Source: Paenibacillus oralis (lineage in GTDB: Bacteria > Bacillota > Bacilli > Paenibacillales > Paenibacillaceae). Taken from it: 64,000 nt of DNA. The DNA lies in NCBI RefSeq assembly GCF_003863965.1, contig NZ_RRCN01000001.1:5290304-5354303 (forward strand), in the 5' to 3' direction. The notes below the pieces were generated by a model. It saw only the letters and a list, made by a program, of their open reading frames with translations, did no database searches and was not told the DNA's origin. Numbering within the stretch: the first letter of the stretch is position 1; each line of letters opens with the position of its first letter. A program made the translations under genes and the position numbers. This document shows positions 19,020 to 27,455 of this stretch, one piece after another.

Positions 19020-19859
19020 ATGCGTATTGACGCTCACCAGCATTTTTGGAAGATCGACAGAAACGATTACGGCTGGATTACGCCGGAAATTCCGGTGCTT
19101 TTCCGCGATTATTTGCCTTCCGATCTTGAACCGCATTTGCCAAAGCACGGCATCGGCAAAACGATTCTGGTGCAGGCGGCGCCAACGATTGAGGAAACCG
19201 AATTTATTCTTGAATTAAGCGAAACGGCCGATTTCATCGCCGGTGTGGTCGGGTGGCTGGATCTTGAGGACCCTACTTATAAGAAACAGTATGAGCGGTT
19301 TTGCAAGCATCCGAAATTTATCGGGCTTCGCGTGATGATCCAGGAGATGGAGGACCCAAACACCGTTTTATCGCCCGCTTATTTTGAAGCGTTTTCATAT
19401 TTTGCGGAACAGGACGCGCCGGTTGATTTGCTTGTCCTGGCGAATCAACTGCCGCAGCTTGTCCGATTGCTGGAGCGAATCCCCAGGCTTCGGGGCGTCG
19501 TCGACCATTTGGCGAAGCCGCCGATCGCTTCGGGGGTGCTGGAGCCGTGGAGAAGCCATATGGCGGAAATCGCCCAATATCCGAACATCTGCTGCAAGCT
19601 TTCGGGGATGGTGACGGAAGCCGGCCGTCAAGGTTGGAAAAAGGAAGATTTCACGGCATACGTCCATGCAACGCTTGATTTGTTTGGCCCCGAGAGGGTG
19701 ATGTTCGGCAGCGATTGGCCCGTGTGTCTTCTGGCGGCAACTTATGATCAAGTCGTGGACATATTGCGGCAAGCGTTGCAAGACCGGCTGCCCGCGGAAG
19801 CGATCGAAGCTGTTTTCGGCGCCAACGCCGCGAAATTTTACAAGTTGAATAAACATTGA
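19020..19859 (+). CDS. Amidohydrolase-2 sugar lactonase, L-fuconolactonase-like
   Basis: Metal-dependent lactonase of the COG3618 group, 279 residues, which opens L-fuconolactone or the stereochemically identical L-galactonolactone. The N-terminal 'IDAHQHFW' metal motif, 'VVDHLAKPP' and the C-terminal 'MFGSDWPVC' with its catalytic Asp are all visible. ATG 19020 follows GGAGGTGG by 4-5 bases; the frame upstream overlaps GH36 and is not used. Together with the next two genes it forms a non-phosphorylating sugar oxidation route: dehydrogenase, lactonase, acid dehydrogenase. Confidence 0.9.
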   Translation: MRIDAHQHFWKIDRNDYGWITPEIPVLFRDYLPSDLEPHLPKHGIGKTILVQAAPTIEETEFILELSETADFIAGVVGWLDLEDPTYKKQYERFCKHPKFIGLRVMIQEMEDPNTVLSPAYFEAFSYFAEQDAPVDLLVLANQLPQLVRLLERIPRLRGVVDHLAKPPIASGVLEPWRSHMAEIAQYPNICCKLSGMVTEAGRQGWKKEDFTAYVHATLDLFGPERVMFGSDWPVCLLAATYDQVVDILRQALQDRLPAEAIEAVFGANAAKFYKLNKH

Positions 19860-19877
19860 GATTGGGGGAACGACGCG

Positions 19878-20837
19878 ATGAAATACAGAAAGTTGGGGAA
19901 CACCGGGCTGAACGTGTCGGCGTTAAGCTTTGGGGCGTCTTCGCTGGGAGGCGTGTTCCGGGACGTTCAGCGGGATGAGGGGATACGTACGGTCCATACC
20001 GCCATCGACATGGGCATCAATCTGATTGACGTTTCGCCTTATTACGGCCTGACGAAGGCGGAAACCGTGTTGGGCGAAGCGCTGCGGGCGATTCCGCGGG
20101 ACCGGTATGTTTTGTCCACGAAAGCGGGGCGTTACGGGCAGGATGAATTTGATTTCTCGCGGGAGCGGGTGATTCACAGCGCGGAAGAAAGCATGCGGCG
20201 CCTGGGGACGGATTATCTCGATATTTTACTGCTCCACGACATCGAATTTGGCTCGCTGGAGCAGGTGGTGGAGGAAGGAGTCCCCGCGCTTGAACAGTTG
20301 AAAAAATCCGGGAAAATCCGTTTTTTCGGTGTATCCGGCTTGCCCTTGAATATCTTCGAAGCGGTTTTGTCCCGTACCGCTCTGGATGTCATCTTATCGT
20401 ACTGCCATTATTCTCTGAACGATACTACGCTGCTTGGTCTCCTTCCGCTCTTGGAACGGCAGGGAACCGGCCTGATCAACGCGTCGCCGCTGTCCATGGG
20501 TTTGCTGAGCAACCGGGACGTGCCGGATTGGCATCCTGCGGGCGAGGACATCAGGGCCGCTTGCCGGCAGGCCGCCGAACATTGCCGGAGTAAAGGAGCG
20601 GACATCGCGAAGCTGGCGGTCCAGTTCTCCACGGCGGATGAACGCATCCCGACGACGCTGGTCAGCACGGCGACCCCGGACAATATCCGCAATAATATTT
20701 TGTGGACGGAAGAACCGATGGACGAAGCATTGCTGCGCGAAGTATTGGAGATCCTGAAGCCGGTCGATGGCGCAACGTGGCCGAGCGGACGGCCGGAATG
20801 GGGCGGAGAGCCGGTCCGGCGGAGCGGGGGGCGATGA
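19878..20837 (+). CDS. Aldo-keto reductase, L-fucose/L-galactose dehydrogenase-like
   Basis: NAD(P)-dependent (beta/alpha)8 oxidoreductase, 319 residues. Visible are the N-terminal 'YRKLGNTGLNVSALSFGASS', catalytic Tyr55 in 'DVSPYYGLTKAE', Lys in 'LSTKAGRYG' and His in 'ILLLHDIEF'. This set resembles the L-galactose dehydrogenase / L-fucose dehydrogenase branch, which oxidises C1 of the free sugar to the lactone. It lies between the lactonase and a zinc dehydrogenase with a 4-base overlap downstream. Exact sugar specificity cannot be read from sequence. Confidence 0.88.
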   Translation: MKYRKLGNTGLNVSALSFGASSLGGVFRDVQRDEGIRTVHTAIDMGINLIDVSPYYGLTKAETVLGEALRAIPRDRYVLSTKAGRYGQDEFDFSRERVIHSAEESMRRLGTDYLDILLLHDIEFGSLEQVVEEGVPALEQLKKSGKIRFFGVSGLPLNIFEAVLSRTALDVILSYCHYSLNDTTLLGLLPLLERQGTGLINASPLSMGLLSNRDVPDWHPAGEDIRAACRQAAEHCRSKGADIAKLAVQFSTADERIPTTLVSTATPDNIRNNILWTEEPMDEALLREVLEILKPVDGATWPSGRPEWGGEPVRRSGGR

Positions 20838-21859
20838 TCATGAAGGGCATCATCTGCGAGGAAGTTGGGCGGTTCGTGTTTCGAGGGGATCTGCCGGAGC
20901 CGCAAATGCATGAGGGCGAGGCGATCGTAAGGATTCGGAGGATTGGCATTTGCGGAACTGACCTGCACGCGTACCGGGGCAATCAGCCTTATTTTACCTA
21001 CCCGCGCGTGCTCGGCCACGAACTGGCCGGGACGATCGAGCAAATCGGCGACAACCGGGAAGGGCTGCGGGCCGGCGATCAGGTCAGCGTTGTCCCGTAC
21101 ATTCATTGCGGCCATTGCCGGGCCTGCCTGAGCGGGAAAACGAATTGCTGTCAACATATGAAGGTGCTGGGTGTCCATACGGACGGCGGAATGCGGGAGC
21201 GAATCTCCGTGCCAATATCGAGTCTTATCAAGACGGAAGGACTGACGTTGGATCAGGCGGCGATGCTGGAGCCGCTGGCGATCGGCGCGCACGCCGTCCG
21301 CCGCTCGGGGCTGGGCGCGGGGGATCGGGCGCTCATCATCGGCGCCGGACCGATCGGGCTTGGCGTGATGGCGATGGCCGGATATGCCGGAGCAAAGGTG
21401 ATCGCGATGGATGTGAACGACGAGCGTCTGGAATTTTGCAAGGTTTGGGCCAAGGCCGAGCATACGGTGAACGCGCTCCGGGAGCCGCAGGAGCGGCTGG
21501 CCGCGCTAACGGACGGCAGCTTCCCGGCATTCGTCATCGATGCTACCGGCAACGTCTCGTCGATGGAAAACGCTTTCGGACTTGTCGGCCATGGCGGCTC
21601 TTTGACCTTCGTCGGATTGGTAAAAAGCACGATTACCTTTAGCGATCCCGATTTTCATGCCCGCGAAATGACGCTTCAGGGCAGCAGAAATGCTACACGG
21701 GAGGATTTTGAGCAGGTGCTTGCGGCCGTATCGTCGGGGTGCATTGATATCGGCCGTTACATTACCCACCGCTGCGGATTTGAAGACATGATCGGGCAGT
21801 TCGACAGTTGGCTGAAGCCTGAATCGAAAGTGATCAAGGCTTTGGTGGAACTGGACTAA
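20834..21859 (+). CDS. Zinc-dependent medium-chain dehydrogenase, sugar-acid type
   Basis: MDR-family polyol or sugar-acid dehydrogenase, 341 residues. Catalytic zinc ligands are Cys40 in 'GICGTDLH' and His-Glu in 'LGHELAG'; the structural zinc site is the four-Cys run in 'CGHCRACLSGKTNCC'; the NAD site is 'IIGAGPIGLG'. ATG 20834 overlaps the preceding stop codon (ATGA). It resembles the group containing E. coli L-galactonate 5-dehydrogenase (YjjN/LgoD) and other C5-oxidising enzymes. In this context it may turn L-galactonate into D-tagaturonate, or act later in L-fucose oxidation. Confidence 0.87.
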   Translation: MIMKGIICEEVGRFVFRGDLPEPQMHEGEAIVRIRRIGICGTDLHAYRGNQPYFTYPRVLGHELAGTIEQIGDNREGLRAGDQVSVVPYIHCGHCRACLSGKTNCCQHMKVLGVHTDGGMRERISVPISSLIKTEGLTLDQAAMLEPLAIGAHAVRRSGLGAGDRALIIGAGPIGLGVMAMAGYAGAKVIAMDVNDERLEFCKVWAKAEHTVNALREPQERLAALTDGSFPAFVIDATGNVSSMENAFGLVGHGGSLTFVGLVKSTITFSDPDFHAREMTLQGSRNATREDFEQVLAAVSSGCIDIGRYITHRCGFEDMIGQFDSWLKPESKVIKALVELD

Positions 21860-21901
21860 TCGCTGAACATATATGCTATTTTGGCGGATTGGAGGAGCAG
21901 T

Positions 21902-24166
21902 ATGACCAGTTTGGAACAGAAGCACCGCTTATGGTACAGGAAACCTGCGGCCGAATGGAACGAAGCGCTTCCGATCGGCAACGGACGGCTTGGCGCGATG
22001 ATCTTTGGGGGCACAGCCCAGGAGATGCTCCAACTCAACGAGGATTCGGTATGGTATGGAGGGCCGCGCGATCGCAACAATGAAGACGCATTGCCTCATT
22101 TGCCCCAAATACGCAAGCTGATTATGGAGGGACGGCTGCAGGAGGCGGAGGAACTGGCGGCGCTGACGATGACGGGGCTGCCCGAAGCGCAACGCCATTA
22201 TTTGCCGCTCGGCGATCTGCTGCTGTCGTTCGCTGATCACGTGCAGCCTGCCCAAGACTACATGCGGGAGCTTGATCTGGAGAATGGCGTATCCCGGATC
22301 AGCTATCGGATCGGCGAGGTGCGGTACACCCGCGAGCTGTTTGCCAGTTATCCGGATCAGGCGATCGTCATCCGGGTTTCCGCCGACAAGGCGAAGGCGA
22401 TATCTTTCAAAGCCCGGTTTAACCGGAAGAATTGGAGATACCTGGAGAAGTCGGAGAAATGGGGATTATCCGGGCTGGTTATGCGCGGAGAGTGCGGGGG
22501 CAAAGGCGGCGGCGCTTTTTGCGCCGTAATGAAGGCGGTCCCGGAAGGCGGCGACTGCCGGACCCTTGGCGACCACCTGCTGGTGAACGGAGCGGATGCG
22601 GTCACGCTGCTGTTGACTGCCGGCACGACCTTTCGCCACCCGGACCCGGAGCTTTACGGCAAGCGGCGGTTGGATGAGCTCAGCAGGGTTCCCTACACTG
22701 ATCTTCTGGCCCGGCATATCGCGGATTACCGCGAGCTGTACGGGCGCGTAGACCTGAAGCTGCCGGAGAGTCCGGGCAAAGACGCGCTGCCGACCGATGA
22801 TAGGCTGGAGCTGTTTCGGCAGGGCGCTGAGGATCACGGGCTGATCGCAACCTATTTCCAATTTGGCCGATACCTGCTCATTTCCTCCAGCCGCCCGGGT
22901 TCCTTGCCCGCGAACCTTCAGGGAATATGGAACAACAGCTTTTTACCGCCATGGGACAGTAAATTCACGATTAATATCAATGCGCAAATGAATTACTGGC
23001 CGGCGGAAAACTGCAATCTGACCGAGTGCCACGAGCCTTTGTTCGATTTGATCGAGCGGATGCGGGAGCCCGGCCGGGTAACGGCCAGGGTCATGTACGG
23101 CTGCCGGGGATTTACGGCGCATCACAATACGGATATCTGGGCGGACACGGCACCTCAGGATAAGTATCTTCCGGCTTCCTACTGGCCGATGGGCGCCGCC
23201 TGGTTATGCCTGCACCTGTGGGAGCATTACCGGTTCACCCAGGACCGTTTTTTCCTCGCGCGGGCGTATGAGACGATGAAGGAGGCGGCACAGTTCCTGT
23301 TCGATTATTTGATCGAAGACGGGGAGGGACGCCTGATTACCTGCCCGTCCGTCTCCCCCGAGAACAGATACAAGCTTCCGAGCGGCGAGACGGGGGTGCT
23401 GTGCATCGGGGCATCGATGGATTTTCAGATTATCGAGGCGCTGTTTGACGCCTGCATCCGCAGTGCGGATATCATCGGACGGGACGCTGTCTTCCGCGGC
23501 GAGCTTGCCGCCGCCCTGAAGCGGCTCCCCAAACCGCAGATCGGCAAATACGGTCAGATTCAGGAATGGATGGAGGATTACGAGGAGGTGGAGCCGGGAC
23601 ACCGCCACATCTCCCATTTATTTGCTTTATACCCGGGCGAAGCTTTCAGCGTGGAGGACACGCCGGAGCTGGCCAAAGCCGCCAGGGCGACACTGGAACG
23701 CAGGCTGGCGAGCGGCGGCGGCCACACCGGCTGGAGCCGGGCGTGGATCATCAATTTCTGGGCCCGCCTGCAGGATGGGGACAAGGCTTACGAAAACGTG
23801 AGGGCGCTGCTGGTTCACTCCACGCTGCCAAACCTTTTCGACAACCATCCTCCGTTTCAAATCGATGGCAATTTCGGCGGAACGGCGGGCATTGCCGAAA
23901 TGCTGCTGCAAAGCCACGCCGGGGTGATCCGGCTGCTGCCCGCCTTGCCAGGCAGTTGGCCCGAGGGGAGCGTCAAAGGGCTGCGTGCCCGGGGCGGCTT
24001 TACCGTCGACTTTTCTTGGGCGGAGGGCATGATAACGGAAGCGGCCGTGACTTGCGCGGTTTCCGGGCCTTGCCGCTTGGAAGCGCCGGGTCTTGACTCC
24101 GTTACGTTTGCGGGAGAGGCCGGACGCACTTATACGTTCAGTAAAAAGGCGGGGCGTGGTCATTAA
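21902..24166 (+). CDS. GH95 alpha-L-fucosidase / alpha-L-galactosidase
   Basis: Inverting exo-glycosidase releasing alpha-1,2-linked L-fucose or L-galactose, 754 residues, without signal peptide. The N-terminal domain begins with the family marker 'WNEALPIGNGRLGAMIFGG'; the (alpha/alpha)6 barrel shows 'HHNTDIW', Glu487 in 'CPSVSPENRY' and Asp655 in 'FQIDGNFGG', matching the conserved acidic residues of the Bifidobacterium AfcA family. ATG 21902 follows TTGGAGGAG. It closes the long operon. With GH36 and the oxidation genes it suggests that imported fucosylated or L-galactosylated side chains are trimmed inside the cell. Confidence 0.92.
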   Translation: MTSLEQKHRLWYRKPAAEWNEALPIGNGRLGAMIFGGTAQEMLQLNEDSVWYGGPRDRNNEDALPHLPQIRKLIMEGRLQEAEELAALTMTGLPEAQRHYLPLGDLLLSFADHVQPAQDYMRELDLENGVSRISYRIGEVRYTRELFASYPDQAIVIRVSADKAKAISFKARFNRKNWRYLEKSEKWGLSGLVMRGECGGKGGGAFCAVMKAVPEGGDCRTLGDHLLVNGADAVTLLLTAGTTFRHPDPELYGKRRLDELSRVPYTDLLARHIADYRELYGRVDLKLPESPGKDALPTDDRLELFRQGAEDHGLIATYFQFGRYLLISSSRPGSLPANLQGIWNNSFLPPWDSKFTININAQMNYWPAENCNLTECHEPLFDLIERMREPGRVTARVMYGCRGFTAHHNTDIWADTAPQDKYLPASYWPMGAAWLCLHLWEHYRFTQDRFFLARAYETMKEAAQFLFDYLIEDGEGRLITCPSVSPENRYKLPSGETGVLCIGASMDFQIIEALFDACIRSADIIGRDAVFRGELAAALKRLPKPQIGKYGQIQEWMEDYEEVEPGHRHISHLFALYPGEAFSVEDTPELAKAARATLERRLASGGGHTGWSRAWIINFWARLQDGDKAYENVRALLVHSTLPNLFDNHPPFQIDGNFGGTAGIAEMLLQSHAGVIRLLPALPGSWPEGSVKGLRARGGFTVDFSWAEGMITEAAVTCAVSGPCRLEAPGLDSVTFAGEAGRTYTFSKKAGRGH

Positions 24167-24212
24167 AAACTCAACTTTCGTAGAACGAAAACCAACCTAA
24201 AAGCAGGGGAGC

Positions 24213-24399
24213 ATGGAGTTGACAGCGATGGAATGCGGAGCTTGAAGCCGCTATTCAGGAACTTGAACATGCTGAAACTTTTACGTGGAAGGAACTATAT
24301 GCCATTCCCGGCACGTTGCGATATAAGGAAGCGGGGGAATCCCACGAAATGCAAAAGTGCAGTTCATTTCGGGTCAAGAGCTACTTTTTTATCGTATAG
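24213..24399 (+). pseudogene. Frameshifted remnant of a small gene
   Basis: After a ribosome site (GCAGGGGA), ATG 24213 opens 'MELTAMECGA' then stops. Shifting the frame by one base from 24229 gives 'WNAELEAAIQELEHAETF' and then 'TWKELYAIPG' until 24399. Amphipathic, Glu-rich sequence in the shifted frame and Val/Met start codon placement suggest a decayed small protein. The last third runs into the palindromic element, so the original end was probably replaced. Weakly reminiscent of DUF1413-type small proteins; not confirmed. Confidence 0.35.
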
Positions 24400-24474
24400 C
24401 CCCAAAAGAGATGCAATTTTGCATTTCAACCGCTCTAAAATGGATATTTGCGGAGAATGGAATGCACTTTTGCA
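24350..24474. repeat. Palindromic intergenic element
   Basis: TGCAAAAGTGCA at 24350-24361 and its reverse complement TGCACTTTTGCA at 24463-24474 bracket about 100 bases. Inside lies the self-complementary ATGCAATTTTGCAT at 24411-24424. The RNA or DNA could fold into a cross or long hairpin. Only one copy is seen in the window. Confidence 0.55.
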
Positions 24475-24560
24475 GTTGATCCCATCGGGCCTCTTCATGC
24501 CTAGGTAACGTTCCGTTTTAAAGTAGAGAAATTTTCGCCGCCTCTTTTTAATAATGTGCG

Positions 24561-24600
24561 GCCCATGCTTCCAACCGGAAAGGAAGATGGGCTTTTTTTT
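24561..24600 (+). terminator. Strong intrinsic terminator for the GH95 operon
   Basis: GCCCATGCTTCC at 24561 pairs with GGAAGATGGGC ending at 24592, followed by eight T. Confidence 0.9.
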
Positions 24601-24707
24601 GCATTTCCGGCAAAAGCGCGATTTTGTAATTTAATATTTCAAAAGAAAGTTCAATAAAATCAATAAAAATTCTATTAAGTTTTATCGCCAATCCATTTAT
24701 AGTGAAA

Positions 24708-24737
24708 TTGTAAAAATGTAATATATTTCTATTATAT
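24708..24737 (+). promoter_or_regulatory. Candidate promoter for GH43-GH10-xynD run
   Basis: TTGTAA at 24708-24713 and TTATAT at 24732-24737 with an 18-base spacer lie in A/T-rich DNA about 90 bases before the GH43 gene. Confidence 0.35.
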
Positions 24738-24825
24738 GATTTTTAAGGAGGTTGATCGGAAGTAAAAGTTTATTCGAAGATGTGATCTCCGGTTGATTCC
24801 ATTCAGAGGTTAAACGAAAGGAGAC

Positions 24826-26355
24826 GTGAAAGTAATACAAAAGAATACTGCACAGGATCAAAATATTTTTGAGAATCCGATTATATGGGCGGATGTGCCC
24901 GATCCCGATGCAATCAGAATTGGAAACGCTTTCTATATGACGAGCACAACAATGCACATGGACCCGGGTGTGCCGATCATGAAATCCTATGATCTCGTCA
25001 ATTGGGAAATTGTGAACTATGTTTACGATACACTGGGGGATTTGGACGCGCAAGCTTTACGGAATGGCCAAAATGAGTACGGCAAGGGCTCGTGGGCCAG
25101 CAGTCTTCGATATCATAACGGCACCTATTATGCAGTTTTTTCATCCAGCATAGCGGGGAAGACCTTCATCTACCGGACGCAAGATATCGAAAACGGTCCG
25201 TGGACAAGCTCAACGATCGGTTTTTACCATGATATGTCTTTGCTGTTTGACGATGATGGGAGAGTGTACCTCGTTCATGGGAGCGGAGATATTCGCCTTA
25301 CCGAACTCACCTCGGATGCCGCCGCCGTCAAACCGGGCGGGTTAAATCAGGTCATTATCCCCAACGCCAGTTTGGTAGCGGGTCCTAACGTAGGACTCCC
25401 GGCCGAGGGGGCGCATATTCAAAAAATCAACGGCAAGTATTACGTCTTCCTGATCACCTGGCCGCAGGGAGCCGGCCGCACCCAATTGGTGTTTAGAGCG
25501 GATCGTATTACAGGTCCTTATGAAGGGCGGGTCGCTTTGGACTATGCCGGCATCGCCCAAGGCGGAATCGTGGATACGCCTGACGGGAAGTGGTACGGGT
25601 TGCTGTTCCAGGATCACGGATCCGTAGGACGCATCCCCTATATTGTCCCCGTCACTTGGCAAAACAACTGGCCGGTATTCGGCGTGAACGGCCAGGTCCC
25701 CACGCAGATGCAAAAGCCGGTCACCGGCGTGAATTCGAATGAATGGTTTGTGGCCTCCGATGAATTCAATCAATCCCGGCTTCCGCTGGTATGGCAGTGG
25801 AATCACAATCCCGACAACAATCTTTGGTCTCTTACGGCGCGTTCGGGATATCTGAGACTGACGACCGGAAGAACCAGCACAAGTATTTTGGATGCCCGCA
25901 ACTCGCTGACTCAAAGAACCTTTGGCCCGGAAAGCTCCGGACGGATCGCGATAGACGTAAGCCGCATGAAAAACGGCGATTATGCGGGGCTTGCGGCGCT
26001 TCAGAAGAACTACGGGTTTGTTGGCGTCAAAATGTCCGGCAATTCCAAATCGATCGTGATGGTCAACGGCAGTTCGGCAACGCCGGTGGAAGTGGCCAGC
26101 GTGCCGCTTACACAGAACAATGTGTATTTAAAGGTGGAAATGGATTTCAAAAACAAAACCGATAAAGCCTATTTTTATTACAGTCTGGACGGCAACCGGT
26201 GGACGGCGATCGGCAATAGGCTGCAGATGAGCTACACCATACCGCATTTCATGGGTTATCGGTTTGCCATCTTTAATTATGCGACTCAATCTGCCGGCGG
26301 ATACGTGGATGTCGATTATTTCCGAATCGAAAACCGGATGACGGGAACGGAGTGA
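24826..26355 (+). CDS. GH43 xylosidase/arabinofuranosidase with C-terminal beta-sandwich
   Basis: Exo-glycosidase of 509 residues, GH43 propeller (about 15-300) plus a C-terminal GH43_C2-type beta-sandwich (about 315-509) that completes the active site in this group. Visible motifs are 'NPIIWADVPDPDAI' with the catalytic base Asp, 'GSWASSLRYHNGTYYA', and 'WQWNHNPDN' at the domain join. No signal peptide is present. GTG 24826 is the only start that fits, but GGAG ends just two bases before it, so initiation may be weak. It is a clear paralogue of the GH43 protein at 55479. It is followed 65 bases later by a secreted GH10 gene. Confidence 0.9.
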   Translation: MKVIQKNTAQDQNIFENPIIWADVPDPDAIRIGNAFYMTSTTMHMDPGVPIMKSYDLVNWEIVNYVYDTLGDLDAQALRNGQNEYGKGSWASSLRYHNGTYYAVFSSSIAGKTFIYRTQDIENGPWTSSTIGFYHDMSLLFDDDGRVYLVHGSGDIRLTELTSDAAAVKPGGLNQVIIPNASLVAGPNVGLPAEGAHIQKINGKYYVFLITWPQGAGRTQLVFRADRITGPYEGRVALDYAGIAQGGIVDTPDGKWYGLLFQDHGSVGRIPYIVPVTWQNNWPVFGVNGQVPTQMQKPVTGVNSNEWFVASDEFNQSRLPLVWQWNHNPDNNLWSLTARSGYLRLTTGRTSTSILDARNSLTQRTFGPESSGRIAIDVSRMKNGDYAGLAALQKNYGFVGVKMSGNSKSIVMVNGSSATPVEVASVPLTQNNVYLKVEMDFKNKTDKAYFYYSLDGNRWTAIGNRLQMSYTIPHFMGYRFAIFNYATQSAGGYVDVDYFRIENRMTGTE

Positions 26356-26420
26356 TCATCCGGAGAATCCCCCGTGCAAAGCGGCTCGATTTCCAAAATT
26401 CATTATTGGGAGGCGATTTT

Positions 26421-27389
26421 ATGTATTTGTTAAAGTCAAAATTTGTGCATGTATTGACCGCTTTGGTCATGGTGGTATCTTTGCTGGTGTTTTCCTTGCC
26501 GCAAATTGCGAATGCGGGGCTTGTGTCAGGCTCCAAATTTTTAGGCAACATTATCGCTGGCTATGTTCCCTCCAATTTTGCTGCTTATTGGAACCAAGTC
26601 ACACCTGAGAACTCCACAAAATGGGGTTCTGTCGAAGGCGTACGCGGTTCCATGAACTGGTCGCAAGCGGATATGGCCTACAACTACGCCAAGGCCAACG
26701 GCTTACCGTTCAAATTCCATACGCTCGTATGGGGAAACCAAGAGCCGGTGTGGATTTCCGGGCTGCCGGCTGCGAATCAAAAGGCGGAAGTTACCGAATG
26801 GATTCAAGCGGCCGGTCAAAAATACCGCAACGCGGAATTCGTCGACGTTGTGAACGAACCGCTGCACGCCAAGCCTTCTTACCGCAATGCGATCGGCGGC
26901 GACGGCTCTACGGGATGGGATTGGGTCATCTGGTCGTTCGAGCAAGCGAGAAAGGCGTTCCCGAATTCCAAACTATTGATTAACGAATACGGCATAATCA
27001 GCGATCCGAATGCGGCGCGGCAATACGTTCAGATCATAAACTTGCTGAAGGCCAGAGGTTTGATCGACGGCATCGGCATTCAATGTCACTATTTCAATAT
27101 GAATACCGTTTCCGTAAGCACGATGAACAGCGTTCTCAGCACGCTGTCTGCTACCGGGCTGCCAATCTACGTCTCGGAGTTGGATATAACGGGCGACGAC
27201 GGAACTCAATTGCAAAGATACCAGCAAAAGTTTCCGGTGCTGTGGGAACACCCGAACGTGAAAGGCATCACGCTCTGGGGGTATATTCAAGGACAAACAT
27301 GGGAGGACGGCTCTCATCTTATCACCAGCTCGGGCGCCGAACGTCCGGCCATGAAATGGTTGAAGGGTTATCTTGCCGGAAGACGATAA
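26421..27389 (+). CDS. Secreted GH10 endo-1,4-beta-xylanase
   Basis: Extracellular xylanase of 322 residues cutting the main chain of xylan. ATG 26421 follows GGGAGGCG; residues 1-32 are a signal peptide ending 'PQIANA'. The single GH10 barrel carries acid/base Glu146 in 'DVVNEPL' and nucleophile Glu253 in 'YVSELDITG'. It is small for the family, with few additions to the barrel. Immediately after its stop, 48 bases still encode the last segment of a ricin-type binding domain in another frame, so the gene probably once had a C-terminal carbohydrate-binding module. It lies between two GH43 genes on one strand. Confidence 0.94.
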   Translation: MYLLKSKFVHVLTALVMVVSLLVFSLPQIANAGLVSGSKFLGNIIAGYVPSNFAAYWNQVTPENSTKWGSVEGVRGSMNWSQADMAYNYAKANGLPFKFHTLVWGNQEPVWISGLPAANQKAEVTEWIQAAGQKYRNAEFVDVVNEPLHAKPSYRNAIGGDGSTGWDWVIWSFEQARKAFPNSKLLINEYGIISDPNAARQYVQIINLLKARGLIDGIGIQCHYFNMNTVSVSTMNSVLSTLSATGLPIYVSELDITGDDGTQLQRYQQKFPVLWEHPNVKGITLWGYIQGQTWEDGSHLITSSGAERPAMKWLKGYLAGRR

Positions 27390-27429
27390 CGGTACGGCGG
27401 ATCATAACTGGAGATTCAACGTTTATTAG
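27382..27429 (+). pseudogene. Out-of-frame remnant of a ricin-type/CBM13 domain
   Basis: Starting seven bases before the end of the GH10 frame, the +1 frame reads 'DDNGTADHNWRFNVY' and then TAG at 27427. The first 38 bases match the 3' end of the ricin domain of the next gene (29388 onward) except at two positions. This is the closing segment of a lost C-terminal domain, left after a deletion or recombination. Confidence 0.7.
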
Positions 27430-27455
27430 ATAGCTCATGCAAGGAGGGGAATGAA

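Larger units (their letters stand above)
24167..24825. other. 659-base intergenic region
   Basis: No intact gene is seen. From left to right it holds a short frameshifted gene remnant, a palindromic element with TGCAAAAGTGCA arms, a terminator, and an A/T-rich promoter region for the GH43 gene. Confidence 0.7.

Noticed and set aside
24741..24760. AAGGAGG followed directly by TTG, as a possible small gene start
   Set aside because: There is no spacing between the ribosome site and TTG, and the frame stops after 15 codons.
27083..27433. Third-frame reading across the GH10 end
   Set aside because: Its start lies inside the xylanase and it shares no motif with binding domains; the ricin scrap is in another frame (27382-27429).
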